Shown here piece after piece: positions 1 through 42,972 of a DNA stretch of 64,000 nt (the stretch's first letter is position 1; the number at the start of each line of letters is the position of its first letter). The stretch spans positions 148,537 through 212,536 of the forward strand of contig JAQGDQ010000401.1 in NCBI GenBank assembly GCA_030141605.1, written 5' to 3'. The DNA comes from Tubiluchus corallicola (taxonomy: Eukaryota; Priapulida; Priapulimorpha; Priapulimorphida; Tubiluchidae). The position numbers and the translations under genes were made by a program. The notes under the pieces were generated by a model. That model saw nothing but the letters and a program-made list of their open reading frames with translations, made no database searches and had not been told where the DNA came from.

Positions 1-515
1 GCCATGGAATTACAGTACTGAGAACAAAGCCAGAAGTGAAAACAACTACTATACTGGCTTAATTAGGCTGCCTGGATGAAACATTAATACAGCCAATTCT
101 GGCACTGTAATCCGGTTTCAAGTTACAGTACTGACAGCAAAACAAGTCAAAACATTTACTGTACATAGGCTCATGAGATAGGCTAATTGTTGTAGACAAA
201 CTATACAAATCAGCAATGAAAATATATATAAATTTATTAAACAAAATTTCTTAGAATGCTAATAAAAATCTTATAAAATCAGCCATGTCGTTATAATTAC
301 AATAAAAAGGTTACAATATAGATAGATAAGATTAAGACGCAATACGTATATGGAGGTTCCTTTCAACGTAAGTTTGTTGCATACATGTATTTGGTAAGCA
401 ATCGCAGATCTTGTTGAAACACCCGACTGAATTAATCATAATTAACTGTTATAGAGAATTACAATTGCAACTTTTGCATGCACGCTAGATTGAGAAAAAG
501 CTAGGCATTAAATCC

Positions 516-2997
516 ATGTCATAGTCATAGTCATAGTCATTTATTTCACCATACACATTTACAGGTTACATATACAATATCAGTGAAAGGGCCTACACTG
601 GATATAATACAAATAAAAAATACTGCACAGAAAAGCCTCAAGCACTATTTACTTATACACGAATGTAAATGTGTTGTGGGCAATCAAAAAGCAGGGCTTG
701 TTAGATTGTCCCACACAGTGATAGAGAAAAAAAAAAGTAATGGAGATAATCTGAAAATTTAAAGTGAATCGTGATAAAAAAAAACGTTAGTGCTTAAAAT
801 GGAATGATGTAATGAATGAAACTCATATATGGAATGATATAAAAGATAGAAAGACTATTATTTTTTAATAGTATGTAAAATTAAAATAACTTGATTAAGT
901 TAACACCACTGTTTTGCAACTACTGTGAGGATGGATACAGATAGAAATTTTAATTGCTCACTGATACTTACTTAAAATTTGATTTTTTTAGCATTATTTT
1001 AAATCTAGTAATAGATCTGCTATTTTTTGCAGATTGACAAATCTCATTCCAGACTTTTGGTCCTTGATATATTATAAAATGTTTAGCTATGTTGGTTCTA
1101 CAGAAAGGCACAATGTATTGATTAAATCTTGTATTATGTCTCTTAGATGTCAATTTGACAGGAATTGCAAAAAACTTAGGAAATAGTCTATAATTGCATT
1201 TATACATGAATACTGCAATATTCAATTTGATTAAATCATCTAATTGCATAATTCTACATTCACGGTAAAGAAGTAAAGGTACTTCACTACGTTTCATTAG
1301 GCCATACATTAACCTTAAAAATTTTCGTTGCAACGTTTTTAAGCATATTAGTTTAGATGGATATGTGGGGCCCCAAATAATGCTGCAGTAATTGAGATAA
1401 GGTAAAACCAGACTATTATGCAAGATTAGTAAGTGTTCTTTCGAAAGACTGTGTTTAATGTGAGTAATGATGCCTATATTTTTAGCAATTTTAAGTCTGA
1501 TGTAAGAGATATGTGATTGCCAGTCTAAGTGTTCATGTATGACAATACCTAAGAATTTAATCTGTTTTACTTGTTGAATATAACTATTTTCAATTTGTAA
1601 TGTCAAATTTGGCATTCTCTTGTTTCTTGATCTAAAAACTACAAATTTAGTTTTGGAAGCATTTAGTGATAATTTATTACTCCTAAACCAGTTTGATATT
1701 TGCTGCAATTCATTGTTTATTTCAGCTTCATTAACAGTATTGTAATATTTAAATATTAAACTGGTGTCATCAGCAAACTGCAGGATTTTTCCATTATTAA
1801 TACAATGTTTTATATCATTAATGTACACAAGAAACAAGAGTGGGCCAAGTATCGACCCTTGTGGAACACCACAAGATATTAATTTTGAGTTAGATATATA
1901 GTTATTATACTTTACTGCTTGTAACCTGCCAGATAGGTAACATACAAACCAATTATTCGCAACACCTCTTATTCCATAGTGGTATAATTTGTTAATTAAA
2001 ATTTTATGATCAACAGTGTCAAAAGCTTTTGATAGATCACAGAAAATACTCACAGATAACTTATTATCTTCAATATCTCTGATTATGTTGGTCAGCATAT
2101 CAATTAAAGCCATTTCTGTAGTACTGCCTTGACGAAATCCATACTGTGTGTCATTTAATATGCTTTGTTTATGTAAATAATCTGTAAGTTGCAAAGACAC
2201 ACATTTCTCAATAATTTTCGAAAAACATGGCAGTAATGAAATGGGCCTATAATTATTTATACAGTGTGGATCATCAGCTTTATGAATAGGAACTATTATG
2301 GACTGCTTTAGCTTATTAGGAACAATTCCAGAGGTAAGTGATAAATTAATAATATGGGTTAAAGGTATGGCAATATATTCAATAATATCAAGCATTATTC
2401 TGGGAGAGAGCTGATCAATACCGGTACTTTTATTTGGGTGGAATGACTTGCAGATTCTAATGATTTCATCTTTAGTTACAGGTTGAAAGAAGAAGGAATG
2501 TGGGTAATTTCTTTTAAGATAAGAATTTGGGTCAGTATTTGTAGGTTCAATGTTGTTTGATAATAAAGGGCCAATGTTTACAAAGTAGTCATTAAAAGCA
2601 TTAGCAATTATATTTTTGTCATTAGTTAAATGGTCATTTACTTTTATAGAAGCAGGCAAGGATTCACGAGATTTATGCATCAATTCCTTCATTACATTCC
2701 AGGTTTTTTTTATATTATTTTGATAAGTTAGTAATTTCTGTTGATAATAGTTTTGCTTGGAAATTTTTATCAAATTAGTAAGTTGATTTCTGTACTGTGT
2801 ATATTGTTCCTTGTTGATTTTGTTTTTAAGCACAGATCGATAAAGTTTGTTTTTATGTTGAATGCTTTTTAACATAGCTTTAGTTACCCAAGGTTTTTTT
2901 ATTTTAGGTAGTAATTGGTCAGCTGAAGTTTTAACGTGAGTATGGTAAATATTGCTTAACATTTCATGAAATTTTTCATATGCTGAATATGAAATTA
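516..2997 (-). mobile_element. 5'-truncated CR1/jockey-type non-LTR retrotransposon (LINE)
   Basis: The element lies on the minus strand. Its 3' end carries AATAAA followed by a (TATGAC)n microsatellite tail (plus strand CATAGT repeats at 516-540), a CR1/L2-like habit. The 5' end is truncated inside the linker between endonuclease and reverse transcriptase: reading upstream of the ORF meets TGA near 2998-3000 and no endonuclease motifs follow. No target-site duplication was identified. The coding part is uninterrupted, so the insertion looks young. It lies downstream of the last TG-B exon that I can place. Confidence 0.9.
968..2962 (-). CDS. LINE reverse transcriptase ORF (partial ORF2, open)
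   Basis: This 664-residue open frame is the C-terminal part of a LINE ORF2. It starts in the post-endonuclease linker (KPWVTKAM, NKLYRS). The RT domain follows with NYRPISLLPCFSKI, YGFRQGSTTEMAL, DLSKAFDTVDHKIL, GVPQGSILGPLLF, the catalytic FADDTSLIF near residues 395-403, LNASKTKF and FLGI. A tail region with HNSLVLPYLNYC and GPKVWN follows, as in CR1/jockey-type elements. No in-frame stop or frameshift is seen. The original endonuclease and ORF1 are absent because of truncation, so the copy cannot transpose by itself. Confidence 0.93.
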   Translation of the reverse strand: MLSNIYHTHVKTSADQLLPKIKKPWVTKAMLKSIQHKNKLYRSVLKNKINKEQYTQYRNQLTNLIKISKQNYYQQKLLTYQNNIKKTWNVMKELMHKSRESLPASIKVNDHLTNDKNIIANAFNDYFVNIGPLLSNNIEPTNTDPNSYLKRNYPHSFFFQPVTKDEIIRICKSFHPNKSTGIDQLSPRIMLDIIEYIAIPLTHIINLSLTSGIVPNKLKQSIIVPIHKADDPHCINNYRPISLLPCFSKIIEKCVSLQLTDYLHKQSILNDTQYGFRQGSTTEMALIDMLTNIIRDIEDNKLSVSIFCDLSKAFDTVDHKILINKLYHYGIRGVANNWFVCYLSGRLQAVKYNNYISNSKLISCGVPQGSILGPLLFLVYINDIKHCINNGKILQFADDTSLIFKYYNTVNEAEINNELQQISNWFRSNKLSLNASKTKFVVFRSRNKRMPNLTLQIENSYIQQVKQIKFLGIVIHEHLDWQSHISYIRLKIAKNIGIITHIKHSLSKEHLLILHNSLVLPYLNYCSIIWGPTYPSKLICLKTLQRKFLRLMYGLMKRSEVPLLLYRECRIMQLDDLIKLNIAVFMYKCNYRLFPKFFAIPVKLTSKRHNTRFNQYIVPFCRTNIAKHFIIYQGPKVWNEICQSAKNSRSITRFKIMLKKSNFK

Positions 2998-3000
2998 TTC

Positions 3001-5150
3001 AGCTACTACAAACAAAATCCAAACTATTACAATCAAGCCTTGAAAATCTGCCTTCCATTTATTCATTTGCATCTAAAGACAAAACGTTCACTGCTAGATT
3101 TTGTCCGATGTCCGACGAATACTTAGTATAAACTCTCAATTTAATATTACAGTATTACACCGAAAAAGGTGAATGCTGAAACACCGATGATTCGATAAAA
3201 ATAGATATTATTTTCCATTGCAATAATGTAGTTAATAGACCATCAGTGTCACAAGACGACTGGTATACGTGGGGCAGAAACGATCAGTTTGCACAGTCAC
3301 GAAACGGTGATAGTAACTGTTATGACAGACAAATATAGAAGTGACAAACACAACATAGCCTAAAACGTGAATTGTACAAAAAAGTGGAAAATAGTTTATA
3401 ATCTCAAAATATATGTAAAGTTTTAATCCATTCTTGAATTGGCCAAATAAAAATTCGAAACCATTGTTTTGCTTAAACATCGGCTAATTAGTCTTTCTGT
3501 TATTTTGGCACCACTTTATTTTATGGGGGGGGGGAGGATAATACAACAAATCATAAAAAACAACACCACAAACCTTTCCACTTCTCTGGCAGTCTATTGT
3601 TATTTGTTGCACTTCGCAAAAGAATTCCCTTTGTGAAATAAAAGCTGGCGTTTCAAAAACGCCGTACTTGTTGTAAAACCGCCACGTTGCTTTTGTTCCA
3701 TAAATAAATGCTTGTCAGATTTTGCGACATTAATTTGGACCATGTTGTAAAGTTTGACAGCAGACGTCAATAGAAAATTTACTCACTACATGCCACAGAT
3801 ATGCGCTGATGGTACTTAAGTTGCTTTCGCAACATGCACTGGTAATAACAGTAGTAATACTATAAAATCACTTCACACGCTTACAACACCATTCTCTGAG
3901 CGAATTTTCAAACTTTTGTTTAGGCCGGTGAAAGCAGCGATAAATATGACGTTCACCGCTGCAGATTCTGAGTTGGTAAGGACCTTGCACGTGATTAAAC
4001 ATCTTCACTAGAGACGTGTCTTTTTAGTCACGCCTGTAGCTTAACCTTTGCTCCATCTTACGGGTGCAAACACTAAGAAAACGTTATTCTCTTATTTTAA
4101 GAAAATGTTGGAATCGCCTACAAAGCGGGCTTATTTCAATTCAAAAAGATTAATATCGAAGTAAAATTTAATAATGGCCATTCCACTAGCTCAGAATAAG
4201 ATTCTTTTATTTTATCAGATGTACAATAATTATTCGACATATATTGACATTTTCAATTATTGTTATTAAATAAACAAGGACAACGACTCAATTCGTGACC
4301 TGTCTCTATTGTCTTCATGGGCAGCCCATGTACGACACGTCCTACCTGGACTAGCCCATGTACGCCAATTGTCCTACTTCAGCTAATGTCCTACTCCGCT
4401 CCCAACACGCTGTTCGGCATGGCAAAACTAATAAAGAGAATGAAAGCAAGTTTCCCCTTGCTTGCTTGGTGGTTAAAAATAGCCTAACTGAATGCCAGCA
4501 GTACAGCTTGTACTGGGTATAAACAGTATTTATGAAATATTAATGCAAATACAAAATAAATCATTGAACAAAATCTAAATTTGGCCGACATTCCCCCAGC
4601 ATACCCTACATTAAGATGTAAATGTTTTGATTTTCTCTACAAATTGCTTTTTTACAAAATGTGTGATCAGTTAACTGGCTATATATTTTACAAAAACAAT
4701 TTGTAGATTTAATATCTTAAATGTATATTTGCCTCTCTTCGTCTTATTGCATAAATCTTACTCTTGATGTACTCCACAAAATCAAAATGCTTTAAATCAG
4801 ATATGCACTTCTCTTATCAGAGCAGCAATTTTGCGCATTAGTTCTAATATCGGTATAAAAATCACCACAAGATGTCAAATCAGGAAAACACGGTACCAAC
4901 TTGAAAGGACCTCGGTGACCATTCAGTTAGTAAGACTCACTGCGCACAAACTAAGAAAGTCTTTCGCTGTTTTCAAGTAGTGAGAATGGTTTCCTAATGA
5001 CAACAAGCTTCGTTGTTAACATTGGCGGCTGCTGCTAACTATAGACAAGTATAATCTTGAAGCATAGACGTCAATACCTGTAATGATTTCTCAGACACCC
5101 GAAATATTTTATAAGGCTAGCAGTCTTTATAATATGCCAAAAGATACGGG
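3001..5150. other. No gene seen
   Basis: AT-rich DNA. Neither strand shows an exon I can defend, although C-terminal transglutaminase exons were looked for here. A short duplication of AGCCCATGTACG occurs near 4323-4370, and a G run is present near 3526. Confidence 0.5.
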
Positions 5151-5164
5151 TACGGGTTTCTTTC

Positions 5165-5805
5165 TAAATTTTAAAAGCAGTGCTATCGGCAAAATGCGAA
5201 TTTTGAAAACAGCTTTATTAGCAACAGGTTGATTTTGAAAACACCACTATCGTTGAACAGCGTCGAATCACTGCGTCGAACAGCTAAAGTATCATTAGGT
5301 TAATTTTTCTCAAATCGTGTTGTGCCGGTTTGGAACTCATTGCCTGCATATTTTGATGGTGCGCCTCGCTGCACAAAATATTAAGCTATTTAAAAGCGCT
5401 TATATGAAATTAACTATTAGCTACAGGTTGATTTTGAAAACAGCAATATTGGCTGCAGGTTGATTTTGAAAACAACGCTATAACCTACACGTGAATTTTC
5501 AAAAACAGCTCTTACAGCTACACGTGGATTTCAAAAAAACTCTATTAGCTATCGGCTATACTTGGACTTTGAAAACAGCTATATTAACTTCATGTTGATT
5601 TTGAAACAGCACTATCGGCTACACGTAGATGTTGAAAACAGCACTATTGGTCATAGGTGGATTTTGAAAACAGCACTACAAGCTACAAGTTGATTTTGAA
5701 AACGGCACTATCAAATACACATATATTTTGAAAACAGAGCTATTACCTACATGTGGATCTTGAAAACAGCCTTATTGCCTACACGCGGATTTTGAAAACA
5801 ATGTT
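5165..5805. repeat. Degenerate ~33-bp minisatellite
   Basis: A run of diverged units of the form CTACACGTGGATTTTGAAAA followed by CAGCACTATTGG repeats from about 5190 to 5803 with a period near 33 bp (about 15 or more units, some spaced further apart). The conserved core is GATTTTGAAAACAGC. The short plus-strand open frame inside it is a by-product of the repeat. Confidence 0.8.
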
Positions 5806-5968
5806 CAAAAATTACAGGGCACGGGGAGGTTTAATTTTTAATCGTAATTTCAACTGCAATGGATGGAGTTATGATTCAGCCAAAAATGTAACCTGCTTAA
5901 AGCGAAAACAGACTGTAATTATCAAAAAGCAAGCAAAATAAATGAGTGATTAAACCAAATTAACTTAC

Positions 5969-35535
<29,567 letters not shown>

Positions 35536-38500
35536 GTTGCTAGAACTTGGGCAACTCCAGAATTCGGGTTAATAGAGACTTGAGGAGGCATTCAAGAGCT
35601 CAAATTTTAGCTCATCTGGTCGCAGATGTCATTAGCGAACCCGATAGAGCGAGCTCAGATGCAGAGCCGATGAAGAAATAGTCTCTTCAAAGAGTTAACA
35701 CTAATAAAGACATGACGTCACGAATGGCAGTATTCTGCCACACGCGTTGTCAAGATAATTATGCTGAGTTTAGATTCTGTGTTTCAGAACATGAAAGTGC
35801 AGTACTATAAATAGTATGTATATTTCGTTGGTGCTGCAACAATATTATACGAAAGTGCAGTTATGGAAATAATACTTATTGTAGATTTGTAGTGCTAAAT
35901 GAGTTAACACTCGGCCACATTTCTTTGCAATTTGATCAGAATATTCCAGGATGTTGCCTTATTTTTCCCTGAGCTGTTTCTTCTGAAACACACTATAGTT
36001 TCCCAACAGCTTGACTACAGCATTATTGTCCCTAAAAGGATTTTGATTTTTTTAGTCTTCATAGGTCCCAGTGATCTTTGATTTATTGAAGTACGCCCAG
36101 GTTGGATACAGGGTTCAAAAGTGGTTGAGAAAATATACACCAAGAAGGTATAAATCAGTAATAAACTAATATGACTGTTAAAGAATAATTGACTTTCTAA
36201 TCTTCATAAAAGAAGAGTTTTGCACATAATCATAATCAACTTATGACTCTGATTTCCTGTCGTGTCAGCTTCTTGGTTTTTCTTAATCCAACAAAGCAAA
36301 TAAAGATATTTTTGTAAGGAATATTTCAGGGTTCGGTCTATTCAGGTGGAAAACCTTTAATCATTTCCCTAGGTTAATTACGCATCTCATTTTCTATTAT
36401 TTTTTTAAAGTAAAAGAGCAACATAAGCAAAAAATCAAAATAATTTCACGGTGGATAATTGCGATAAATCTTTCCAAACCAAACATTCCAAACAGCATCA
36501 GAAATAGCAAGTCATTCCTGTTCGTATGTCACTGTTTAAAGAACAAAACACGTTAAGTGATTATGAATAATTTGCGTTACATACTGCAATTTTATTTGAG
36601 CTGATCAAAAAATTTTGTAGCAATACATAACACATCTACACATCTATAACTAACATGAAAAAAGGCATTTCTGAAATAAGCGTTACAAAATGTCTCCAAG
36701 TGTTATTCTCTTCTCTTCTTTCACTCTTTCAGTCTTTTTTTCTTTTTTCACTCCTTCATCTCCTCTTGTCTGTCTCTCTCTCTCTCCTCTCTCTCTTTTC
36801 TGTCTGTCTTTCCCTTCTCCTCTGTATGTCGTTTTGCTATCTTTATCTGTTTACATAGTCCTCCTGTTTTTTCTGCCTCATGTGGTGTATTTTTTTTTTA
36901 AATTGATTCTTATGAACGCATAGGAGTGAACATAATGACAGGAACTTATGCTGTTCTGCACACTTCTACAAACTGTTTTTAAAGGATACTGGTCATATTT
37001 TATATTGTTTATTGTTTGTGCAGATAATGAAATCCGATGTCGTTAAACTTTGAAATTAATATTTTCAGTATTTTACAAACTCCGCAAACTAAGTAGCGGT
37101 AATAGTTTGCCCATTTTCTTTTCTACCACAGGCATGTGGACGTATCAACAGTTTAAACAGACAAATCAAATCGCAAAGAAGCCGTGATTAAGAGGCTCAA
37201 GAACTTGAAACCTATTAACTTAATTTTATGCCAACTTGTGCAATTTTACCCATCGGCCTTTACACGTCGCCCTCTTGAGTCTGTGATTATGAAACAACAT
37301 ACCTAAAAACTTAATCAACTATCTAGTTACGCTGGATGCATTTCAGTTTTATCTTGAAAACTACTTCCGTCAAAAACTGAGTGAAAATTCCACATGTCTT
37401 ATAGGCAGTTAGCGCCTATAGATTAATACAAGAAATAATGCAACCATGGCATCAGCTACACACTTGATGTCAGCCATAAGCCAGGTCCTAAACATTTGAA
37501 AGAAACTATACACATGATGTCAACTATAGACAGTTGATGTCAACCAAACACTTGATGTGATGAATAATAGGTGATGTCCCCATACACATTATGTCAGATA
37601 TAGACAGGGCCTAGCTTTACAATTATCTAGTTACTAATTATCAACTACAAATTTGAGTTAAGCTTTTTTATCTTGAATAATCGCTGGAAGAAATTAACCA
37701 ATTACGTGCAGTTTAACAAATAAAACGCGAAAAAAGCGATTACATCTTATAAGAAACATTACCCCCATTACCTTACAACTTACCTTATTGCCTTACCTCG
37801 TCTTATTACTATTTGAGGTGATTATGTGCTCGGCGACCGTACTTAAAGCAGAAGCCAAGTCTCTCGGGAAGTTGAACTTATTCTAATGTTCGAGAAAAAT
37901 TCCAGAAAGTTCAGAAATAAAATTTTGATAAGCCCCTTATATAATAATTACTAATAATAATTATTAGTAAAATTGATTCAAAGTCACTGTCACTTGATGT
38001 CTGGGCGCACTCGTTTTAGACGAAAAATGGCGTTATCCAGTTTCCTTGCAATATAAACTTATTCCGTGAGGTGTTTGAGCAATCTTCTTTTGGCTTACAG
38101 AGGGAACTCTATAAATAAGCAACCCACCCGGTATCTACTATAAGCTCGCAAGTTTGCATGCGTATCTGAAAGTCAACAAACGTCTGTAAATTAATTATGT
38201 TTGCACAATTAATGTATACCACTTACACGTTTTACGGTATAATCCTGTGGATTAAGGCTATATAACCACTTTAAATTTGGTTATAATTGTCCAAACACAA
38301 TTAAACATAACGCTAGAATAACGGAACTTCAAAGTGTATTGTAGGAATTTTGCAACGCGTACCTCCATCACAGCTTGCCTTCACAGCATTCACGCTGCCC
38401 AGCAGACACCATTCACATCATTTTTTTCAAACACGCCGGCAGCGACGTTGGTTTGGTGGGAGATAAAAAATATTTAAATTTCTTTTTATTTTCAAGTAGA

Positions 38501-38892
38501 GCATTCTTTGCGCATATATTGTGTGGTGGTTTCAATCTTTTTAATTGTATATTAAAATGCAGTAAATGTTGTTCGCTGGTTAGGTATTCCTTTAAGAATG
38601 CCAAGGCTGATCAGTTAATGGAAACGTGAAACGCTTCGGTTCTCGCTCTGAAAGGTTTCATTCGCTATGCTGATTCTGGCTGTTTACCTCGTAGAGGGAG
38701 TACATGCACACACACTCAAACGTGGCTAACACCTCTACTGGTTCAGTGGCTCATACTGCAGGTATATCTGTGCTAATGAATCAGATTCCAGTCTCGCCAC
38801 AACTATTTAATGATTCTAACTTGTGTAGGCCTTGCCGCTAAATGTTGGATTCCAACTTGCAGGATTCAGAATTCGTTAAAAATATTACTTAC
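35536..38892. other. No gene seen between TG-B exon 1 and TG-A; weak short tandem repeats
   Basis: Should hold the TG-B promoter, but no TATA or initiator is convincing. No further transglutaminase exon is visible. A CT-rich block lies at 36700-36835 and diverged copies of ACTTGATGTCA-type sequence cluster at 37455-37610. Confidence 0.5.
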
Positions 38893-41220
38893 CTGACCAA
38901 AATTCCAAGATGCTCCGCCTATGCTTTTATAACTGCCAGTGTAAATGATTCCTATGTCACGTAGGACGTTTTCGTGGCACAATGATGTATCATTAAGATA
39001 AACATTGTTTCAGCAGTACTTTGACATTACAAATAGTTCAGTACTTTTACTTGTTGCTTCTGTACTCTCCTCACTTTAACAAAAGATATTTAGAAATTAT
39101 GTACAGTAAACACGCAAGATAATAAAACAATATTCTAAAAAACAGGAAAGGTGAACGATAAATAACTAAAACACGCAGGTAGGCCTAATGCCTGATACTT
39201 ATAGTTCTATATGAATATTATATAGATTCGTTTACACTCGTGGGCCATTTTCAAGTATCATAACTTTCGAGCAGATGAAAAAAATAAGCCTTAGTTGAGG
39301 ACTCCATCTTCACGGTGACCGGTGAATTACTTCAAATGTTGCAGTTGTGAAACAACACAGCTAGTCACTTATAGCTGAAGGTTCCAGAAAATAAGTTTTT
39401 CACTGTTGGCGCTCTGTGTTCACCCGAATGTACAGGATTGAGACAGACTTGACACATTTCTCGGTCAAAAATGCGCATGCAAATTTGAATGTTTGTTTCT
39501 ATAAGGGTCTGGCCATTAGTAATTTCAAGCAAGAACGAAATAAATAAACAGATTCCATAAAGCTGTAATTAATTCACTTGTAAATTTGCATAATAAAACT
39601 TAATATCTTCCAGATTATTTTCAGTGGTTAAAGTTTAACCATTATTATTAATCTTGAAAATGACCAAAGAATGTTATGCGGCCGAAATGTCGCACAATTA
39701 ACATTTCACAAATGTTTTTACAAACAGTTAAAGATTTTGATTTATTAATCAGATTCGTTTATTAATATTAAAACCTGTTAACTTGCTAACATAATCACAA
39801 ATTGCAGCCCAGTCAACAAAAATCTATGAATTTAAATGCCACGCATGCGCAGAGCATTCTCAAAGTATTCAAGTTAGTCACCGGGTCAATTGAGATTCGT
39901 CATTTCACTAAACTATGCTGGTACTCCCAATAAAGTGTTATTACCCATAAAGCGGATTTATTTTATAGAATTTGCTTTGAGCCCAATAAATATTCAGCCT
40001 TAATTATCAGCCGTTACTTACTAATTAGCAACAGCACAACATGGTTCACCCAGTACCCAGCAGAAATAAGTACCGCTCACCTTTGCACCAAGCATTAAAC
40101 AAGATGCAAACTTTCGATGAAGCTCGAAATGTCTCCGTGTTTAAGTGATTTCCCTAAATGTAAAGTTCTATTAGTCAGAATTTAATAATATTGTTTAAAG
40201 CTATTAAATTTTAAGTGGCCACGTGTATATAATTTTTAATTGCTGACTGTATTTGTACTGCACTATTTTAGCACGATTCATTTTGCTTTCCTCCAACGCC
40301 TGTCTTACCTTTCTATGCTTTTTTCTTTCTGTTTTCTTTCATTAAGTTGCAAACAAATGAAGATCAAATGGATAAGTTGATGAACCTAGCGAATGGAAGA
40401 AAAAAGCGATAATGAATCACATACCCATGCATTCGTTAATTTGAAAATTAAAGGTGTCTTGCTACTTATTATTTTCTGCTTGATTTACTGTACTATATAG
40501 ATCGTAGTTTTTCAGCTAATTAATAGATCAGAATTAAGGAATCGCAATCAAGGGACTGGTGACGAGAGTTGAATGCCGACAGCTAGCAACTTAAAGCACA
40601 GCGTCACGACATTTTTTTACTGTTTGTCACCGAGTACCTAGATTAAAACTACATATGGCCGAACTTGACCTGATGAAAAATGATGATGCTGATGATCATG
40701 ACAGTCCATATTGAGTATTCTCAGAAATGCGGTTGAAGTACATATGCCTGATTACCAACAAAATCGTGTAGCTCTTCCTCAAGTGACGGTCAAAAATCAA
40801 TGACGTCATGACGGACTGACAATCTCACGTACAGAATTAGTTTTCCATTTGTGAAGACATTCATTGTAAAAAAGGAAATTTACCTTTGGATTAGTCAGTA
40901 TGTAACAATTCCAGTTGCCAACACAACAGTCGTAGGGCGTTTTAACATCAACGGTTTGTCTGTTTCCTACCGAGGAAATTAGTTTCGCTGCAAATGCGTC
41001 ATTAGTCAGAATAGCGTTTTTGTCTTGCACAGCAAAAGTTGTTCGAGTTCCATTGCTTTCAAACGCATTATTCCCAAACTCCATTCTGAAACGAATCTCG
41101 TCCTTGTCTGGGTCATATTCACGTGTCGTGTTGATCTGTAAATGTTGAGTAAGTCTTGAAGGTAATGTAACGTAAGCTGAATTCACGTTATGACGTACGA
41201 GAAAAAAGAAGGCAGAGAAT

Positions 41221-41385
<165 letters not shown>

Positions 41386-41406
41386 AGAGTGATATATATA
41401 TATACA

Positions 41407-41625
41407 TGTCACACATTTCACATTGAATGCCGCCGGGAATCAAACTATGTTCTCACACTTGTCCCACATTCTACATTGAATGTAGGCGGGAATCAGGCAA
41501 AGCTCTCACTCATTCATTCAACAATGAACGTTACCAGGAATCAGGCAACGTTCTCACTCATGTCACAAATTTCACATTGAATGTCACCACGATCTTGCAA
41601 TGTTCTCATACATCTCACACCTACC
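41407..41625. repeat. ~57-bp minisatellite, four diverged copies
   Basis: Units share CACATTTCACATTGAATGT, GGGAATCA and GTTCTCACTCATGTC blocks and are repeated about four times. Adjacent to the first TG-A exon block. Confidence 0.8.
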
Positions 41626-42084
41626 CAAACAACCATCACAGATGCCTCGATGGCTCTAGTCTTGCGTGTTACCACCCAGCGTACTACCTGCCCACGTCGA
41701 ATGACAGGCCTATCTTGATTAATGACACAGTCAAATTCATCCGTGTGATGCGACTTTGTGCGAAACACCGGAATCACTGTTTTTTTTCAGTTATCACCTA
41801 TTTTTTAAATACTCTGATATCTTATAAGCAGTTAGTTTAAGGTTTTTACTCCTGTTAGCAAAGCATATCGTTTAAATTTTGTTGATTATCCAAATATTTT
41901 GTTTGCACTGCTTGCTATAAATAGTAACTGCTATATCAAAACGAGCGTTATGATGCAACTAGCTCATCGTAGTCTCTCCATTGGGATAACTTGAGTTAAA
42001 CTAAAAAATGACGGACAACAAGCACAAAAAAATCAGTATGTCCTGAGGTATTTATGAAAGATAAAGGCACTGTTTTAGTTTTAA

Positions 42085-42211
<127 letters not shown>

Positions 42212-42564
42212 GCTATTCCTATTATTATTGTGGTTGTTATTACTATTATTTGACTTGTAGGGTCATGTTTCGTTCAGAGCTTTGAGGTTTCATTCCGCTA
42301 AGAATCATCCAGAAAGAATGTTTTTTCACAAAATAACATGCATCAAGAGTAAGTAGTTAAGTGACCATTTTCTCGAGACGTGTTATTGATTGAGTGAGCT
42401 GTTGGTCTTGCTGTCTTCAGCACTCCACTTTCCTTTAGTAGTTTTACTCTTGTGGCTGCACGACTACCAGGAATGGCTTATAGAAGCGTGTCGTAACAGA
42501 ATTTTAATGAGATAGGACTCACTCTGAAGCAGCCTTGGGTACGACAAAAGTTTTTTTTACTGTA

Positions 42565-42972
42565 ATGTTTCCCCTTAAATCCAGGCTTCTTAACTTCAGA
42601 CGTGCAAGGAATTTATTTATTGCACTTATGTTACTCATTACATTAAGTTACTTTACTGTACTTTGCCGACAAATTGCTGTACACAGGCTGTATAAAATGT
42701 ACAACCTTTTGTTAGGGGGTGCAAAAACAACAAGCAGTAGTAGTACACCTCAATGTATCAATGTATTGCTGAATCAGCAGAAACTCTATGAATGTCATCA
42801 ATATTTTAGCGTGGACGCCTCCTGCATTTCACATAGATGCGTTCTTGAGCGGAATTTAAGGAGACTTGAAGAAATCGTGAACAAATTCAAGATCCCCCAG
42901 CAAATCTTACAGATGTTTCACACACTTGTCTTTTGGATGCGAATCAACGTGATATGTTATTGGTCATCTTAA
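42565..42972 (+). CDS. Hypothetical 135-residue ORF with one N-terminal membrane anchor
   Basis: From ATG at 42565 the frame has a basic N-terminus, a hydrophobic segment (about residues 18-36, NLFIALMLLITLSYFTVL), a Ser-rich stretch and a Cys-containing C-terminal part. The layout suits a type II anchor, as in Golgi enzymes. I do not recognise a family, no splice partners were found and no expression signal is evident, so it may be chance. An ORF of this length in such AT-rich DNA is only mildly unusual. Confidence 0.22.
   Translation: MFPLKSRLLNFRRARNLFIALMLLITLSYFTVLCRQIAVHRLYKMYNLLLGGAKTTSSSSTPQCINVLLNQQKLYECHQYFSVDASCISHRCVLERNLRRLEEIVNKFKIPQQILQMFHTLVFWMRINVICYWSS

Noticed and set aside
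59-244. 61-residue Cys-containing minus-strand frame
   Set aside because: Considered as a C-terminal transglutaminase exon, but no barrel motif or splice signals fit.
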